A stretch of 64,000 bases of DNA from Alteraurantiacibacter buctensis (lineage in GTDB: Bacteria > Pseudomonadota > Alphaproteobacteria > Sphingomonadales > Sphingomonadaceae), in contig NZ_WTYV01000003.1 of NCBI RefSeq assembly GCF_009827655.1, forward strand, positions 124,001 to 188,000, given 5' to 3'. Made by a program: the position numbers and the translations under genes. The notes under the pieces are model-generated. The model was not told the DNA's origin and did no database searches. It saw nothing but the letters and a program-made list of their open reading frames with translations. Positions 52,229 through 61,200 of this stretch are shown piece by piece. Numbering within the stretch: the stretch's first letter is position 1; every line of letters begins with the position of its first letter.

Positions 52229-54352
52229 ATGACCATTCTCGACCTTCCTGCCGCAGAGGCCATCCGCTTTGCCGTTCCCGCCAGCCGCTGGGACGATGCC
52301 TACGCCGCCGGGATGAGCGAGGCGGAGCTGCTGCTCTATCGCAGCAACCTGCTCGGCTCCGACCTGACTGTCACCAATTTCGGTGGTGGGAACACCTCGG
52401 CCAAGATCATGGAGACCGATCCGCTGACGGGCGAGGCAGTGCCGGTCCTGTGGGTTAAAGGCTCGGGCGGCGACATCGGCTCAATGAAGCTGGACGGATT
52501 TGCCACCCTGTATCAGGACAAGCTGCTGGGGCTGGAAGGGCATTACGCGGGCGACCAGGATGACGACAAGATGGTCGGCTTCCTGCCCCACTGCACCTTC
52601 AACCTGAATGGCCGCGCTGCCAGCATCGATACGCCGCTGCATTCGCTGCTGCCCCACAGGCACATCGACCATGTCCACCCCGATGCGATCATCGCCCTGG
52701 CTGCCAGCTCCAATGGCGAGGCTGTGACCCGCGAGATCTGGGGTGACGAAATCGGCTGGCTGCCGTGGAAGCGCCCCGGTTTCACCCTCGGAATCATGAT
52801 CCGCGATTTCGCCCGCGCCAACCCGCAGGCGAAGGGGGCCATGCTGGCGGGCCACGGGATCATCTGCTGGGCCGATACGGCCAAGGATTGCTACGAACAG
52901 ACCGTGCGCCTGATCTCCCAGGCGGCGGAATACCTGAACACCAGGCTTGCCGGGCAACCGGCCTTTGGCGGCGCGGCTATCTCTCCCTTAACTGGCCGCG
53001 CCGCCATTGCTTCCTCGCTGATGCCGCGCCTGCGCGGGCTGATGCCAAACGCTGATAACGCCAGCCGCCGCAAGGTGGGCCACTTTGCCGACGATGCGGA
53101 GACGCTGGAGTTCGTCTGCAGCCACGATTTTTCCCGGTTGGCGGCGCTGGGCACCAGTTGTCCGGATCACTTCCTGCGCACCAAGATCGCCCCTCTGGTG
53201 CTCGATCCCGCGCGGCTGGATGACGATACCTACCTGGCGCAGTCGCTGGAGGATTACCGGGCGCTGTATGCAGCCTATTACCAGCGCTGCAAGCGGGCCA
53301 ATTCCCCCGCCATGCGCGATGCCAACCCGGTGGTGGTCCTTGTGCCGGGTGTGGGGCGGTTCACTTTCGCCGGTGACAAGGCGACCGCCCGGATCGCGGG
53401 TGAGTTCTACCTCAACGCCATCAACGTGATGCGTGGGGCCGAGGCCATCGGCGACTATGTGGCACTGGACGAGCAGGAAGCCTTCGACATCGAATACTGG
53501 CTGCTGGAAGAAGCGAAGCTGCAGCGCATGCCTGCTCCCAGGCCGATGGTGGGCCGTATCGCCCTGGTCACCGGCGGGGCCGGGGGTATTGGCGCGGCTA
53601 CGGCGGCACGGATGCTGCGCGAGGGGGCCTGCGTGATGCTGGCAGATCGCGATGCCGCCGCCGTGGAAGAGGTGCGCGCTGGGTTTGCCAGGCAGTTCGG
53701 CAAGGACGTAGTGCGCGCTGTCGCCTGCGACGTGACGGACGAGGCTCAGGTATCCGAGGCTTTTGCCGCCTGCTCGCGCGAGTTCGGCGGGCTGGACATG
53801 CTGGTGGCCAATGCCGGCATAGCCAGTTCGGCCCCCATAGAGCAGACCACGCTGGAGCTGTGGAACCGAAATTACGACGTGCTGGCCCAGGGCTATTTCC
53901 TCACCGCCAAGCACGCCTGGCCGCTGCTGAAGGCGATGAAGGAGCAGGGTGGCACCAGCGTTGTGTTCATCGGCAGCAAGAACGCGGTCGCGGCTGCTGC
54001 GGGCGCTTCGGCCTACGCCAGCGCCAAGGCCGCCGCCAACCACCTGGCCCGCTGCCTTGCATTGGAAGGCGCGCCAGAGGGGATCCGCGTCAACGTAGTC
54101 AACCCCGATGCAGTGATCCGGGGCAGCCGCATCTGGGACGGCGACTGGCGCAGGGAGCGCGCGGCCAGCAACGGCATCGATCCGGGTGAGGAGCTAGAAG
54201 CGCATTATCGCAACCGTTCCCTGCTGAAGCGCGACGTGCTGCCCGAGGATATCGCCGAGGCCGCCTATTGGCTGGCGAGCGATGCCAGCGCAAAGTCGAC
54301 CGGCAACATGATCAACGTGGATGCCGGCAACGTCCAGGCGTTCACGCGATAG
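52229..54352 (+). CDS. rhaD: Bifunctional rhamnulose-1-phosphate aldolase / short-chain dehydrogenase
   Basis: A 707-residue fusion. Residues 1 to about 420 are a class II aldolase with NFGGGNTSAKI (50-60) and zinc ligands in HRHIDHVHPDA (143-153). Residues from about 440 are a short-chain dehydrogenase with TGGAGGIG (448-455) and the catalytic Y596-K600 pair. The aldolase splits L-rhamnulose 1-phosphate to dihydroxyacetone phosphate and L-lactaldehyde; the dehydrogenase half would oxidise the aldehyde. This fusion is well known in alphaproteobacteria. An esterase, RhaI and a rhamnosidase follow in the same direction. Confidence 0.92.
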   Translation: MTILDLPAAEAIRFAVPASRWDDAYAAGMSEAELLLYRSNLLGSDLTVTNFGGGNTSAKIMETDPLTGEAVPVLWVKGSGGDIGSMKLDGFATLYQDKLLGLEGHYAGDQDDDKMVGFLPHCTFNLNGRAASIDTPLHSLLPHRHIDHVHPDAIIALAASSNGEAVTREIWGDEIGWLPWKRPGFTLGIMIRDFARANPQAKGAMLAGHGIICWADTAKDCYEQTVRLISQAAEYLNTRLAGQPAFGGAAISPLTGRAAIASSLMPRLRGLMPNADNASRRKVGHFADDAETLEFVCSHDFSRLAALGTSCPDHFLRTKIAPLVLDPARLDDDTYLAQSLEDYRALYAAYYQRCKRANSPAMRDANPVVVLVPGVGRFTFAGDKATARIAGEFYLNAINVMRGAEAIGDYVALDEQEAFDIEYWLLEEAKLQRMPAPRPMVGRIALVTGGAGGIGAATAARMLREGACVMLADRDAAAVEEVRAGFARQFGKDVVRAVACDVTDEAQVSEAFAACSREFGGLDMLVANAGIASSAPIEQTTLELWNRNYDVLAQGYFLTAKHAWPLLKAMKEQGGTSVVFIGSKNAVAAAAGASAYASAKAAANHLARCLALEGAPEGIRVNVVNPDAVIRGSRIWDGDWRRERAASNGIDPGEELEAHYRNRSLLKRDVLPEDIAEAAYWLASDASAKSTGNMINVDAGNVQAFTR

Positions 54353-54378
54353 GCCCGGAAAGGGGCGGGAGAGGGAAG

Positions 54379-55296
54379 ATGGGTTTTCGGCTGACGATTG
54401 GCATGCTGGCGCTGGCGCTTGCTGCTCCGGTGGCGGCACAGTCCGGTCCGCCGCCGATCACGGCGGTATCTGCTCCTGCCCTCCAAGATGCCATCCCCCT
54501 GTACGGCGCCCAGACGCCGGGCAACCGGGCAACAGAGAACTGGGGTCAGGCGCCCAATGGCGACCGGACGGTGCGCAACGTGACCTATCCCACGCTGGAG
54601 CCCTTCCTGCCCGATCCAGCGCTGGCGACAGGCGCCGCAGTGATCGTACTGCCCGGGGGCGGCTTCATGATGTTGTCCTACGATCACGAAGGCACCCGCG
54701 TGGCGCGCCAACTGGCTGCCCGTGGCATCGCGGCTTTCGTGCTCAAGTACCGGCTTTTTTCCACGCCTGCTGGTGAGGCCGAGGCAGCCGCCGAAGTCAG
54801 CCGGCGGATCGGCGCGGCGTTTGCCTCGCCGGCCGGTCCGGATTCGCTCTACAACCCCGATGCCGGGGCGGATGCGGCAGCGGCTCTGGCCATGGTCCGG
54901 GCGCGGGCGAACGAATGGCACATCGATTCCTCACGCACCGGCATGATCGGATTTTCCGCCGGTGCGCGAACCTCGCTCATGACGGTTCTGGGGGCAGAGG
55001 CGCAAGACCAGCCGGCCTTCTTCGGCTATATCTATGGCGATCTGGCCAGCCGCCCGGTTCCCGCTGCCGCCCCGCCGATGTTCGCCGCGCGGGCGCTGGA
55101 CGACCAGCTCTATCCCAACGGCCCGCTCGATCTGGTGCGCGACTGGCAGGCAGCGGGGCGCGGCGCGGAACTGCATCTATACCAGCACGGCGGGCACGGC
55201 TTCGGCCTGGGCGCGGCGGGCACCACCAGCACGGGCGTGCTGGACCAATTCATCGCCTGGCTGGAAAGCAACGGCTGGCTGGAGGACCGCGACTGA
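54379..55296 (+). CDS. Secreted alpha/beta-hydrolase esterase
   Basis: A 305-residue exported esterase with signal peptide (FRLTIGMLALALAAPVAAQ). Oxyanion motif VLPGGGFMMLSY, nucleophile Ser in MIGFSAGARTSL, acid region DDQLYPNG and catalytic His in YQHGGHGFGLG are all present. The family includes acetyl-xylan and feruloyl-type esterases. Lying between the rhamnose genes and a rhamnosidase, it could remove acetyl or aromatic acyl groups that block rhamnosides from cleavage. AGGGAAG precedes the ATG. It overlaps rhaI by one base (TGATG). Confidence 0.82.
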   Translation: MGFRLTIGMLALALAAPVAAQSGPPPITAVSAPALQDAIPLYGAQTPGNRATENWGQAPNGDRTVRNVTYPTLEPFLPDPALATGAAVIVLPGGGFMMLSYDHEGTRVARQLAARGIAAFVLKYRLFSTPAGEAEAAAEVSRRIGAAFASPAGPDSLYNPDAGADAAAALAMVRARANEWHIDSSRTGMIGFSAGARTSLMTVLGAEAQDQPAFFGYIYGDLASRPVPAAAPPMFAARALDDQLYPNGPLDLVRDWQAAGRGAELHLYQHGGHGFGLGAAGTTSTGVLDQFIAWLESNGWLEDRD

Positions 55297-56582
55297 TGCC
55301 ACCAATCTCCCCGGACCTGATCGCTCAGCAGAACGCTCCGCAGGCCGATGCCCTGCATGATGAATACCAAGCCCTCGGTCGCAAGCTCGAGCGGCGCGGC
55401 ATTGCCATCGACACGATAAAGTCCCGTGTGAAAGGTTGGTCGGTGGCGGTGCCTTCGTGGGGTGCCGGGCGCGGCGGCACGCGGTTCGCCAAGTTCCCGC
55501 TGGCGGGCGAGCCGACCAATATCCACGAGAAGCTGGAAGACTGCGCGGTGATCCAGCAGCTTGGCCGCACTACGCCGCGCGTCAGCCCGCACTTCCCGTG
55601 GGACTGCGTCAGCGATTACGCAGGCTTGCGTCAGGAAGCCGAAGCACTGGGACTGGGCTTCGATGCTGTGAATTCCAACACCTTTCAGGACCAACCGGGC
55701 CAGGCGCAGTCCTATGCAACGGGGTCACTTTCCAGCACGGTGTCCGCCACCCGCGCGCAGGCCGTGGAGCATAACATCGAGTGCATTGAAATCGGCCGCC
55801 AGCTCGGCTCCACCGCGCTGACGGTGTGGGTGGGCGATGGCACCAACTTTCCCGGGCAGCAGGACTTTGCCCGCAGTTTCGATCGCTATCTGGATGCCGC
55901 CGCGCAGGTCTATGCCGCGCTGCCGGATGGCTGGCGGATGATGCTGGAACACAAGATGTTCGAGCCGGCGTTCTACTCCAGCGTGATCAGCGACTGGGGC
56001 AGCAGCCTGATGGCGGCGCAGGAACTGGGCGAGAAATGCAAGTGCCTGGTGGACCTGGGCCACCACGCGCCCAACGTGAACATCGAGCAGATCGTCGCCC
56101 GCCTGCACCGCGCCGGCAAGCTGGGTGGCTTCCACTTCAATGACAGCAAGTACGGGGATGACGACCTCGACAGCGGGTCGATCAATCCGCACCAGCTGTT
56201 CCTGGTTTTCAACGAACTGGCCGAGGCGGAGGCCAACCCGCGTGGCGGCTTCGATCCCGCCTACATGATCGACCAGTCGCATAACGTGACCGATCCGATT
56301 GAATCCATGCTGGCGAGCGCGGAAGCCATCGCCGGCTGCTACGCCCGCGCGCAACTGGTGGACCGCGAGGCGCTGCACGCGGCGCAGGAAGCCAACGATG
56401 TGATGCTGGCCTTCCGCACACTGCGCGCCGCTTACGAGATCGATGTCGGCCCGATCCTGGCCATGGCGCGGATGGAGCAGGGCGGGGCGATCGACTGGCT
56501 AACCACCTATCGTGCCAGTCAACACCGGGCCCGCAAGGCGCAAGAACGCAAGGCTGTGGGTCTGGGCGCCGGGATCGTCTGA
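55296..56582 (+). CDS. rhaI: L-rhamnose isomerase, rhizobial type
   Basis: A 428-residue TIM-barrel isomerase of the L-rhamnose catabolism type found in rhizobia and sphingomonads. Metal sites are in MMLEHKMFEPAFY (Glu), LVDLGHHAPNVN (Asp/His) and GFHFNDSKYGDDDLDSG (His/Asp). It converts L-rhamnose to L-rhamnulose. It is translationally linked to the esterase and precedes the rhamnosidase, so free rhamnose is fed straight into the pathway. It is unrelated in sequence to E. coli RhaA in general layout. Confidence 0.9.
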   Translation: MPPISPDLIAQQNAPQADALHDEYQALGRKLERRGIAIDTIKSRVKGWSVAVPSWGAGRGGTRFAKFPLAGEPTNIHEKLEDCAVIQQLGRTTPRVSPHFPWDCVSDYAGLRQEAEALGLGFDAVNSNTFQDQPGQAQSYATGSLSSTVSATRAQAVEHNIECIEIGRQLGSTALTVWVGDGTNFPGQQDFARSFDRYLDAAAQVYAALPDGWRMMLEHKMFEPAFYSSVISDWGSSLMAAQELGEKCKCLVDLGHHAPNVNIEQIVARLHRAGKLGGFHFNDSKYGDDDLDSGSINPHQLFLVFNELAEAEANPRGGFDPAYMIDQSHNVTDPIESMLASAEAIAGCYARAQLVDREALHAAQEANDVMLAFRTLRAAYEIDVGPILAMARMEQGGAIDWLTTYRASQHRARKAQERKAVGLGAGIV

Positions 56583-56608
56583 CCAGCACAGGAAGAGGAT
56601 CGGAGAGG

Positions 56609-59600
56609 ATGACAGGAATGCACAAGGGCCCGTTGCTGGCTTTCGTTTCGGCGCTGGCCCTGGCCGGTTGCGCCACCGCCCAGGTGCAGACCGTCGCGCC
56701 GCCGCCGATGGTGGCCGCAGTCGATCCCCTTGCGGCGGGATTTGCCGCGCCCCCGGCCGAAGCGCGCCCGCGCGTCTGGTGGCACTGGATGCACGGCAAC
56801 GTGACACAGGAAGGCATTGCGGCGGACCTGGCGTGGATGGACCGCGTGGGCATCGGCGGCTTCCAGAACTTCGATGCCAACCTCGACACGCCGCAAGTGG
56901 TCGAGCGGCCCTTGCGTTATATGACGCCCGAATGGCGCGAAGCCTTCCGCTTCGCCGCCAGCGAGGCTGCGCGGCTGGACCTGGAGATGGCCATCGCCTC
57001 ATCCCCCGGCTGGAGCCACACCGGCGGGCCGTGGGTGCCGGTTGAGGATGGCATCAAGAAGCTGGTCTGGGGCGAAACCCGCCTGGTTGGCGGACAGCGC
57101 TTTGCCGACGCGATCAACGCCGCGCCCACGGTGACTGGCACCTATCAGGCCATGGCCTTGCAGCCCGACGTGATCCACGGCGATACCGGCCACGCCCCGC
57201 CGCAGGCAGCGGGCCGCATTGCCGTGCTGGCCGTTCCGGTGAGCGAGCCGACGCTGCCGCAGCCGCGCTACAGCCTGCCGGATGGCACGGCGATTGACGG
57301 GGCGGGGCTGGCCGATGCTTCGCTGGAAAGCGGCTTCGCCCTGCCACTCAGCCAAGATCGCCAGGGCGGTCTGACCATTACCTATCCGCAGCCGGTGACC
57401 GTGCGCACGCTGCACATCGCCCTGCCGGGCCTGGTTCGGCCCTTTCGGGACCCGCCGGTCAGCCCGTCGCTGGAAGCCCGCATCGGCGGCCAGTGGCAGC
57501 ACGTGGCCGACCTGCCGCTGACGAATACGCCGGCCACGCACACATTCGATCCGGTGACGGCGGCCGAATTCCGGCTGGTGATCCGCAACAATACGAGCGC
57601 CGTCGCCCCAACCGAGATGGACGGCGTGCCCGGCGCTATTGTGGTCGATATCTTCGCGCTGGGCGACCTCAGCACGGTGCCGCTCAACGACCTGCGGCTC
57701 AGCGGAGCGCATCGCGTGGGCCGGGCGCAGGAGAAGGCCGGGTTTGCCGGCATCTACGATTATTACCCGATCATGTCGGACGATGCGACGCCGGTCGATC
57801 TGACGACCGCCCAAGTGATCGACCTTACCGATCGCATCGCACCCGACGGCACGCTTGACTGGACCCCGCCCGCCGGAAGCGATTGGCTCGTGCTCGACTT
57901 CGGCTGGTCGCTGACCGGCAAGACCAACCATCCCGCACCGCCCGAAGCCACCGGGCTGGAGGTAGACAAGTACGATCCGGATGCGGTCCGCCGCTATTTC
58001 GATACCTACCTGGGCATGTACCGCGAGACTGTGGGTGATGACCTGATTGGCGCGCGCGGCGTAACCGCCCTTCTGACCGATTCGATCGAGGCCGGCTATG
58101 CCAACTGGACGCCCGCGATGGAGCGCGAGTTCGCGGCGCGACGCGGCTATGCCCTGCGGCCGTGGATGCCAGCGCTGGCGGGGATCGTCATCGGCTCCGA
58201 AGCCGAGACCGAGCGCTTCCTCTACGATTGGCGCCTCACGTTGAGCGACCTGCTCACCGACAGTCTCTATCGCGTGGCGGCGGAAGCGGCCGACGCCAAC
58301 GGACTGACGCTTTATGGTGAGGCGCTAGAGGACAAGCGCCCGATGCTGGGCGATGACCTGTCGATGCGCCGCTACGCCGACATCCCGATGGCGGCGCTGT
58401 GGACCTATCCCCGCAGCGGCCAGGTGCGCACCACCTTGCTGGGCGACATGAAGGGCGCGGCCAGCACGGCGCACGTCTATGGCCAGCGCTTCGTGGCGGC
58501 GGAATCAATGACTGCCGCCAGCAGCCCCTGGGCCTTTGCCCCGCGCGACCTCAGGCGCTTTATCGACCTTGAGTTTGCCTATGGCATCAACCGCCCGGTG
58601 ATCCATACCAGCGTCCACCAGCCGAGCGATGACCTGCAGCCCGGACTGTCGCTGGCGATCTTCGGGCAGTACTTCAACCGCCACGAAACCTGGGCGGAGA
58701 TGGCCGGGCCATGGGTCGACTACATGGCGCGCAATGCGTGGATGCTGAGCCAGGGGCAGTATTTTGCCGACATCGCGCTGTTCCGCGGCGAGGAATCGCC
58801 GGTTACCGCGCAGTTTGCCACCAGCATCCCGGCCGGCCTGCCGAGCCGCTATGCCTACGACTTCGTCAATGCAGAGATGCTCGCCGATGCCTTCCGGGTG
58901 GAGCAAGGCCAGTTGGTGAGCCAGGGCGGCACCCGCTACCGCGTGCTGGCGCTGCGGCCCGACGCGCGCAACATGACCCTGCCAACCCTGCGCCGGATCG
59001 CCCAACTTGTCGAGCAGGGGGCAACGGTGGTGGGGCGCAAGCCGCTTTCCACGCCCTCGCTGGCGGATGACGCAGCAGAATTCGCCACGCTGGCCGACCG
59101 CTTGTGGCAGAACCCGCAGGTGATCGACAGCGATGATCCCGAAGCGGCGCTTGCCGCGCTGGGAATTGGCGCAGACTTTGCCTTTACCGGCGGTGGCGAA
59201 GGGGCGGAAATCCTGTTTCTGCACCGGCAGGTTGCCAACCAGCACCTCTACTTCCTGACCAATCGCAAGCACCGGCCAGAAACCATCGAAGCCCGCTTCC
59301 GCGTTACGGGATTGCAGCCGGAATGGTGGGACGCAGTCAGCGGCACGGCGCGGCCGCTGTCTTACCGCACCGATGGGCAGCACACGGTGATCCCGCTCAC
59401 ACTGGAGGCCGAGGATTCAGGCTTCGTGGTGTTCCGGGAGCCGACGCAGGCGCCGTCTGCCAGCCATCCTGTGTCCGAGCCGACCGTGCTGCTGTCGCTG
59501 GCAGAGCGACCCTGGCAGGTCACCTTCCAGCCCGGACGCGGGGCACCCGAAGGCCCGCACACGTTCAACCACCTGCAATCGCTGCACACGCTCGACAACC

Positions 59601-59968
59601 CGGGCTTGCGCCATTTCTCTGGCGTGTCGAACTGGACCACTGCCTTTGACGTGCCGGCAGCCGCCTTGAGCAGCCGCCTGTGGCTCGATCTGGGGCAGGT
59701 GGGCGATGTGGCGGAAGTGTGGATCAACGGCACCTATGCCGGGACAAGCTGGTTCGCGCCGGATCGGGTCGACATCACCCGTCATGTGCGCGCCGGCAGC
59801 AACCGGGTGGAGGTGCGGGTGGCCAACCTGTGGGTCAACCGGCTGATCGGTGATGTGCAGCCGGGGGCAGAGCGGGTGACCTTTACTGCCGCGCCGACCT
59901 ATCATCCCGACGCGCCTTTGCGCCCGGCGGGCCTGATCGGTCCGGTGCGCTTGCTGCAGGGCGATTAA
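56609..59968 (+). CDS. GH106 alpha-L-rhamnosidase
   Basis: A 1119-residue exported glycoside hydrolase of family GH106. The N-terminus is a lipoprotein-like signal (LAFVSALALAGCATAQ) with lipobox LAGC; mature protein begins soon after. Early blocks VWWHWMHGNVTQEGIAADL and DRVGIGGFQNFD and the later YMTPEWREAFRFAASEA are typical of GH106. The C-terminal 150 residues form a galactose-binding-like beta domain (LWLDLGQVGDVAEVWINGTY). GH106 enzymes of Novosphingobium release rhamnose from flavonoid glycosides such as naringin and rutin. Start could be the ATG nine bases later; the lipobox is the same. Confidence 0.9.
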   Translation: MTGMHKGPLLAFVSALALAGCATAQVQTVAPPPMVAAVDPLAAGFAAPPAEARPRVWWHWMHGNVTQEGIAADLAWMDRVGIGGFQNFDANLDTPQVVERPLRYMTPEWREAFRFAASEAARLDLEMAIASSPGWSHTGGPWVPVEDGIKKLVWGETRLVGGQRFADAINAAPTVTGTYQAMALQPDVIHGDTGHAPPQAAGRIAVLAVPVSEPTLPQPRYSLPDGTAIDGAGLADASLESGFALPLSQDRQGGLTITYPQPVTVRTLHIALPGLVRPFRDPPVSPSLEARIGGQWQHVADLPLTNTPATHTFDPVTAAEFRLVIRNNTSAVAPTEMDGVPGAIVVDIFALGDLSTVPLNDLRLSGAHRVGRAQEKAGFAGIYDYYPIMSDDATPVDLTTAQVIDLTDRIAPDGTLDWTPPAGSDWLVLDFGWSLTGKTNHPAPPEATGLEVDKYDPDAVRRYFDTYLGMYRETVGDDLIGARGVTALLTDSIEAGYANWTPAMEREFAARRGYALRPWMPALAGIVIGSEAETERFLYDWRLTLSDLLTDSLYRVAAEAADANGLTLYGEALEDKRPMLGDDLSMRRYADIPMAALWTYPRSGQVRTTLLGDMKGAASTAHVYGQRFVAAESMTAASSPWAFAPRDLRRFIDLEFAYGINRPVIHTSVHQPSDDLQPGLSLAIFGQYFNRHETWAEMAGPWVDYMARNAWMLSQGQYFADIALFRGEESPVTAQFATSIPAGLPSRYAYDFVNAEMLADAFRVEQGQLVSQGGTRYRVLALRPDARNMTLPTLRRIAQLVEQGATVVGRKPLSTPSLADDAAEFATLADRLWQNPQVIDSDDPEAALAALGIGADFAFTGGGEGAEILFLHRQVANQHLYFLTNRKHRPETIEARFRVTGLQPEWWDAVSGTARPLSYRTDGQHTVIPLTLEAEDSGFVVFREPTQAPSASHPVSEPTVLLSLAERPWQVTFQPGRGAPEGPHTFNHLQSLHTLDNPGLRHFSGVSNWTTAFDVPAAALSSRLWLDLGQVGDVAEVWINGTYAGTSWFAPDRVDITRHVRAGSNRVEVRVANLWVNRLIGDVQPGAERVTFTAAPTYHPDAPLRPAGLIGPVRLLQGD

Positions 59969-59994
59969 CCAATTGCCCATCGCGACAAAAGTTG

Positions 59995-60029
59995 CCCCTG
60001 CCGTCTGGGGGAGAGCCGGGCGGCAGGGG
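59995..60029. terminator. Hairpin between converging GH106 and dioxygenase genes
   Basis: CCCCTGCCG and CGGCAGGGG form a 9-bp stem around a 17-base loop just after the rhamnosidase stop. There is no clear T-run, so termination strength is uncertain. Confidence 0.5.
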
Positions 60030-60084
60030 ACTTGAGCAGCTGGGCAGAGCTTGAGAGAGCCCAGACCGCATTCGTGAAGCTTCG

Positions 60085-60987
60085 TCAGATTCCCGCAGGC
60101 TGGAACAGGCCGGCATCCGGCGCAGGATGCGGCATTGTCTGCGGGCCGCCTTCACCGATTCCCCACTGGTCCATCATGTGCGGCGCAGGCGTGATCACCT
60201 GGTACTGGTGGTTCTCGAAGTCGACCTCTTCCAGTTCGGCCGTGTACTCCACGGCAAAACCGGCTGGCGTGGTAAAATAGCTGAAGGTGTTGTTGCCGGC
60301 CACGTGCCGGCCGGGACCCCAGCGCAGGTCCACCTGACCCCGCTTCAGGCGCACGATGCCACGCATCATCTCGTCCACGTTGGGCATGTCGTAGGCCACG
60401 TGGTTCAGGCACGGCGGACCGGGCAGGAAGGCGATCCGGTGGTGGGCCGAATTGCAGCGCAGGAAACACATGAAATCGCCCAGCCAGTCGCTGATGCGGA
60501 AGCCCAGCACATCGGTGAAGAAGGCAATCTCCTCCTTGTGGCGGGGTGAATGCATCACGATGTGGCTGATTTTTTCAGGAACGCCCTCGAACCGCTCAAG
60601 CTGGCGGGCGGTGCCGCGCTGGACGCCGGCGGAGATTTCGTAAGGCAGGCCGTCCTTGCTGAAGAAGCGGAAGCCGTAGCCGCCGCCGAACTGGTTGAGC
60701 TCGCGCGGCTCGAACACGATCTGGCAGCCATAATCGCGCACCTTGGCATGGAGCGCATCGACATCGGCGGGCGTATCGGCGGCGAGGGCGATGATGTCGA
60801 TCCGCTGCACCGCATCCTGCCGCAGGCGGACGACGTAAAGCTCGTCATGCCCCTGCGCGGCGAAATAGACCATGCCATCCGCCTCGTGCACTTCCTTCAA
60901 CAGCCACTTGTCGGCGTAAAATGCGCGCTCTGTCGCCAGGTCGTTCACAGCATAGCCAACATAGCGGATTTCGGTAACGCGGCTCAT
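60085..60987 (-). CDS. Type I extradiol ring-cleavage dioxygenase (VOC family)
   Basis: A 300-residue two-domain VOC dioxygenase. The iron-binding triad is visible as H142 (SHIVMHSP), H196 (LNHVAYDM) and E247 (FAVEYTAEL), in the second domain. It would open a catechol-type ring next to its two hydroxyls. The flavonoid pathway dioxygenase FdeC belongs to this superfamily, but catechol and biphenyl enzymes do too. GGAAGG precedes the ATG at 60987. It lies 213 bases downstream of the NodD-like regulator, same strand, behind an operator-like region. Confidence 0.83.
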   Translation of the reverse strand: MSRVTEIRYVGYAVNDLATERAFYADKWLLKEVHEADGMVYFAAQGHDELYVVRLRQDAVQRIDIIALAADTPADVDALHAKVRDYGCQIVFEPRELNQFGGGYGFRFFSKDGLPYEISAGVQRGTARQLERFEGVPEKISHIVMHSPRHKEEIAFFTDVLGFRISDWLGDFMCFLRCNSAHHRIAFLPGPPCLNHVAYDMPNVDEMMRGIVRLKRGQVDLRWGPGRHVAGNNTFSYFTTPAGFAVEYTAELEEVDFENHQYQVITPAPHMMDQWGIGEGGPQTMPHPAPDAGLFQPAGI

Positions 60988-61102
60988 CGGATTTCCTTCC
61001 ATGTTATGGGGCAGATCCGGGCCGGCGATTTGCGCCAGCGGCCTGCGCGCAGCCGGGGGACTGCATCGCAAAGCACACAGGACGCTTGATCCCGATCCCG
61101 GC

Positions 61103-61123
61103 GGCAGCCCCTTGCGGGCTGCC
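61103..61123 (-). promoter_or_regulatory. Hairpin in the dioxygenase leader
   Basis: GGCAGCCC-cttgc-GGGCTGCC is a perfect 8-bp stem located 116 bases ahead of the dioxygenase start. It lacks a T-run. It may be an attenuator or separate the dioxygenase transcript from that of the regulator. Confidence 0.45.
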
Positions 61124-61166
61124 ACCCCTCAGGCTCGCAAGATAGGTAACAGTGGCAATTTGCAAA

Positions 61167-61192
61167 ATGACTTATCTGGATGTGTGGTCATC
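61167..61192. promoter_or_regulatory. Candidate LysR/NodD-type binding region
   Basis: Two nested inverted repeats are present: ATGAC-(15 bases)-GTCAT (61167-61191) and GATG-(6 bases)-CATC (61179-61192). LysR proteins bind imperfect dyads of this scale. The place, between the regulator gene and the dioxygenase it may control, is right. Confidence 0.4.
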
Positions 61193-61200
61193 TGGCAAAT

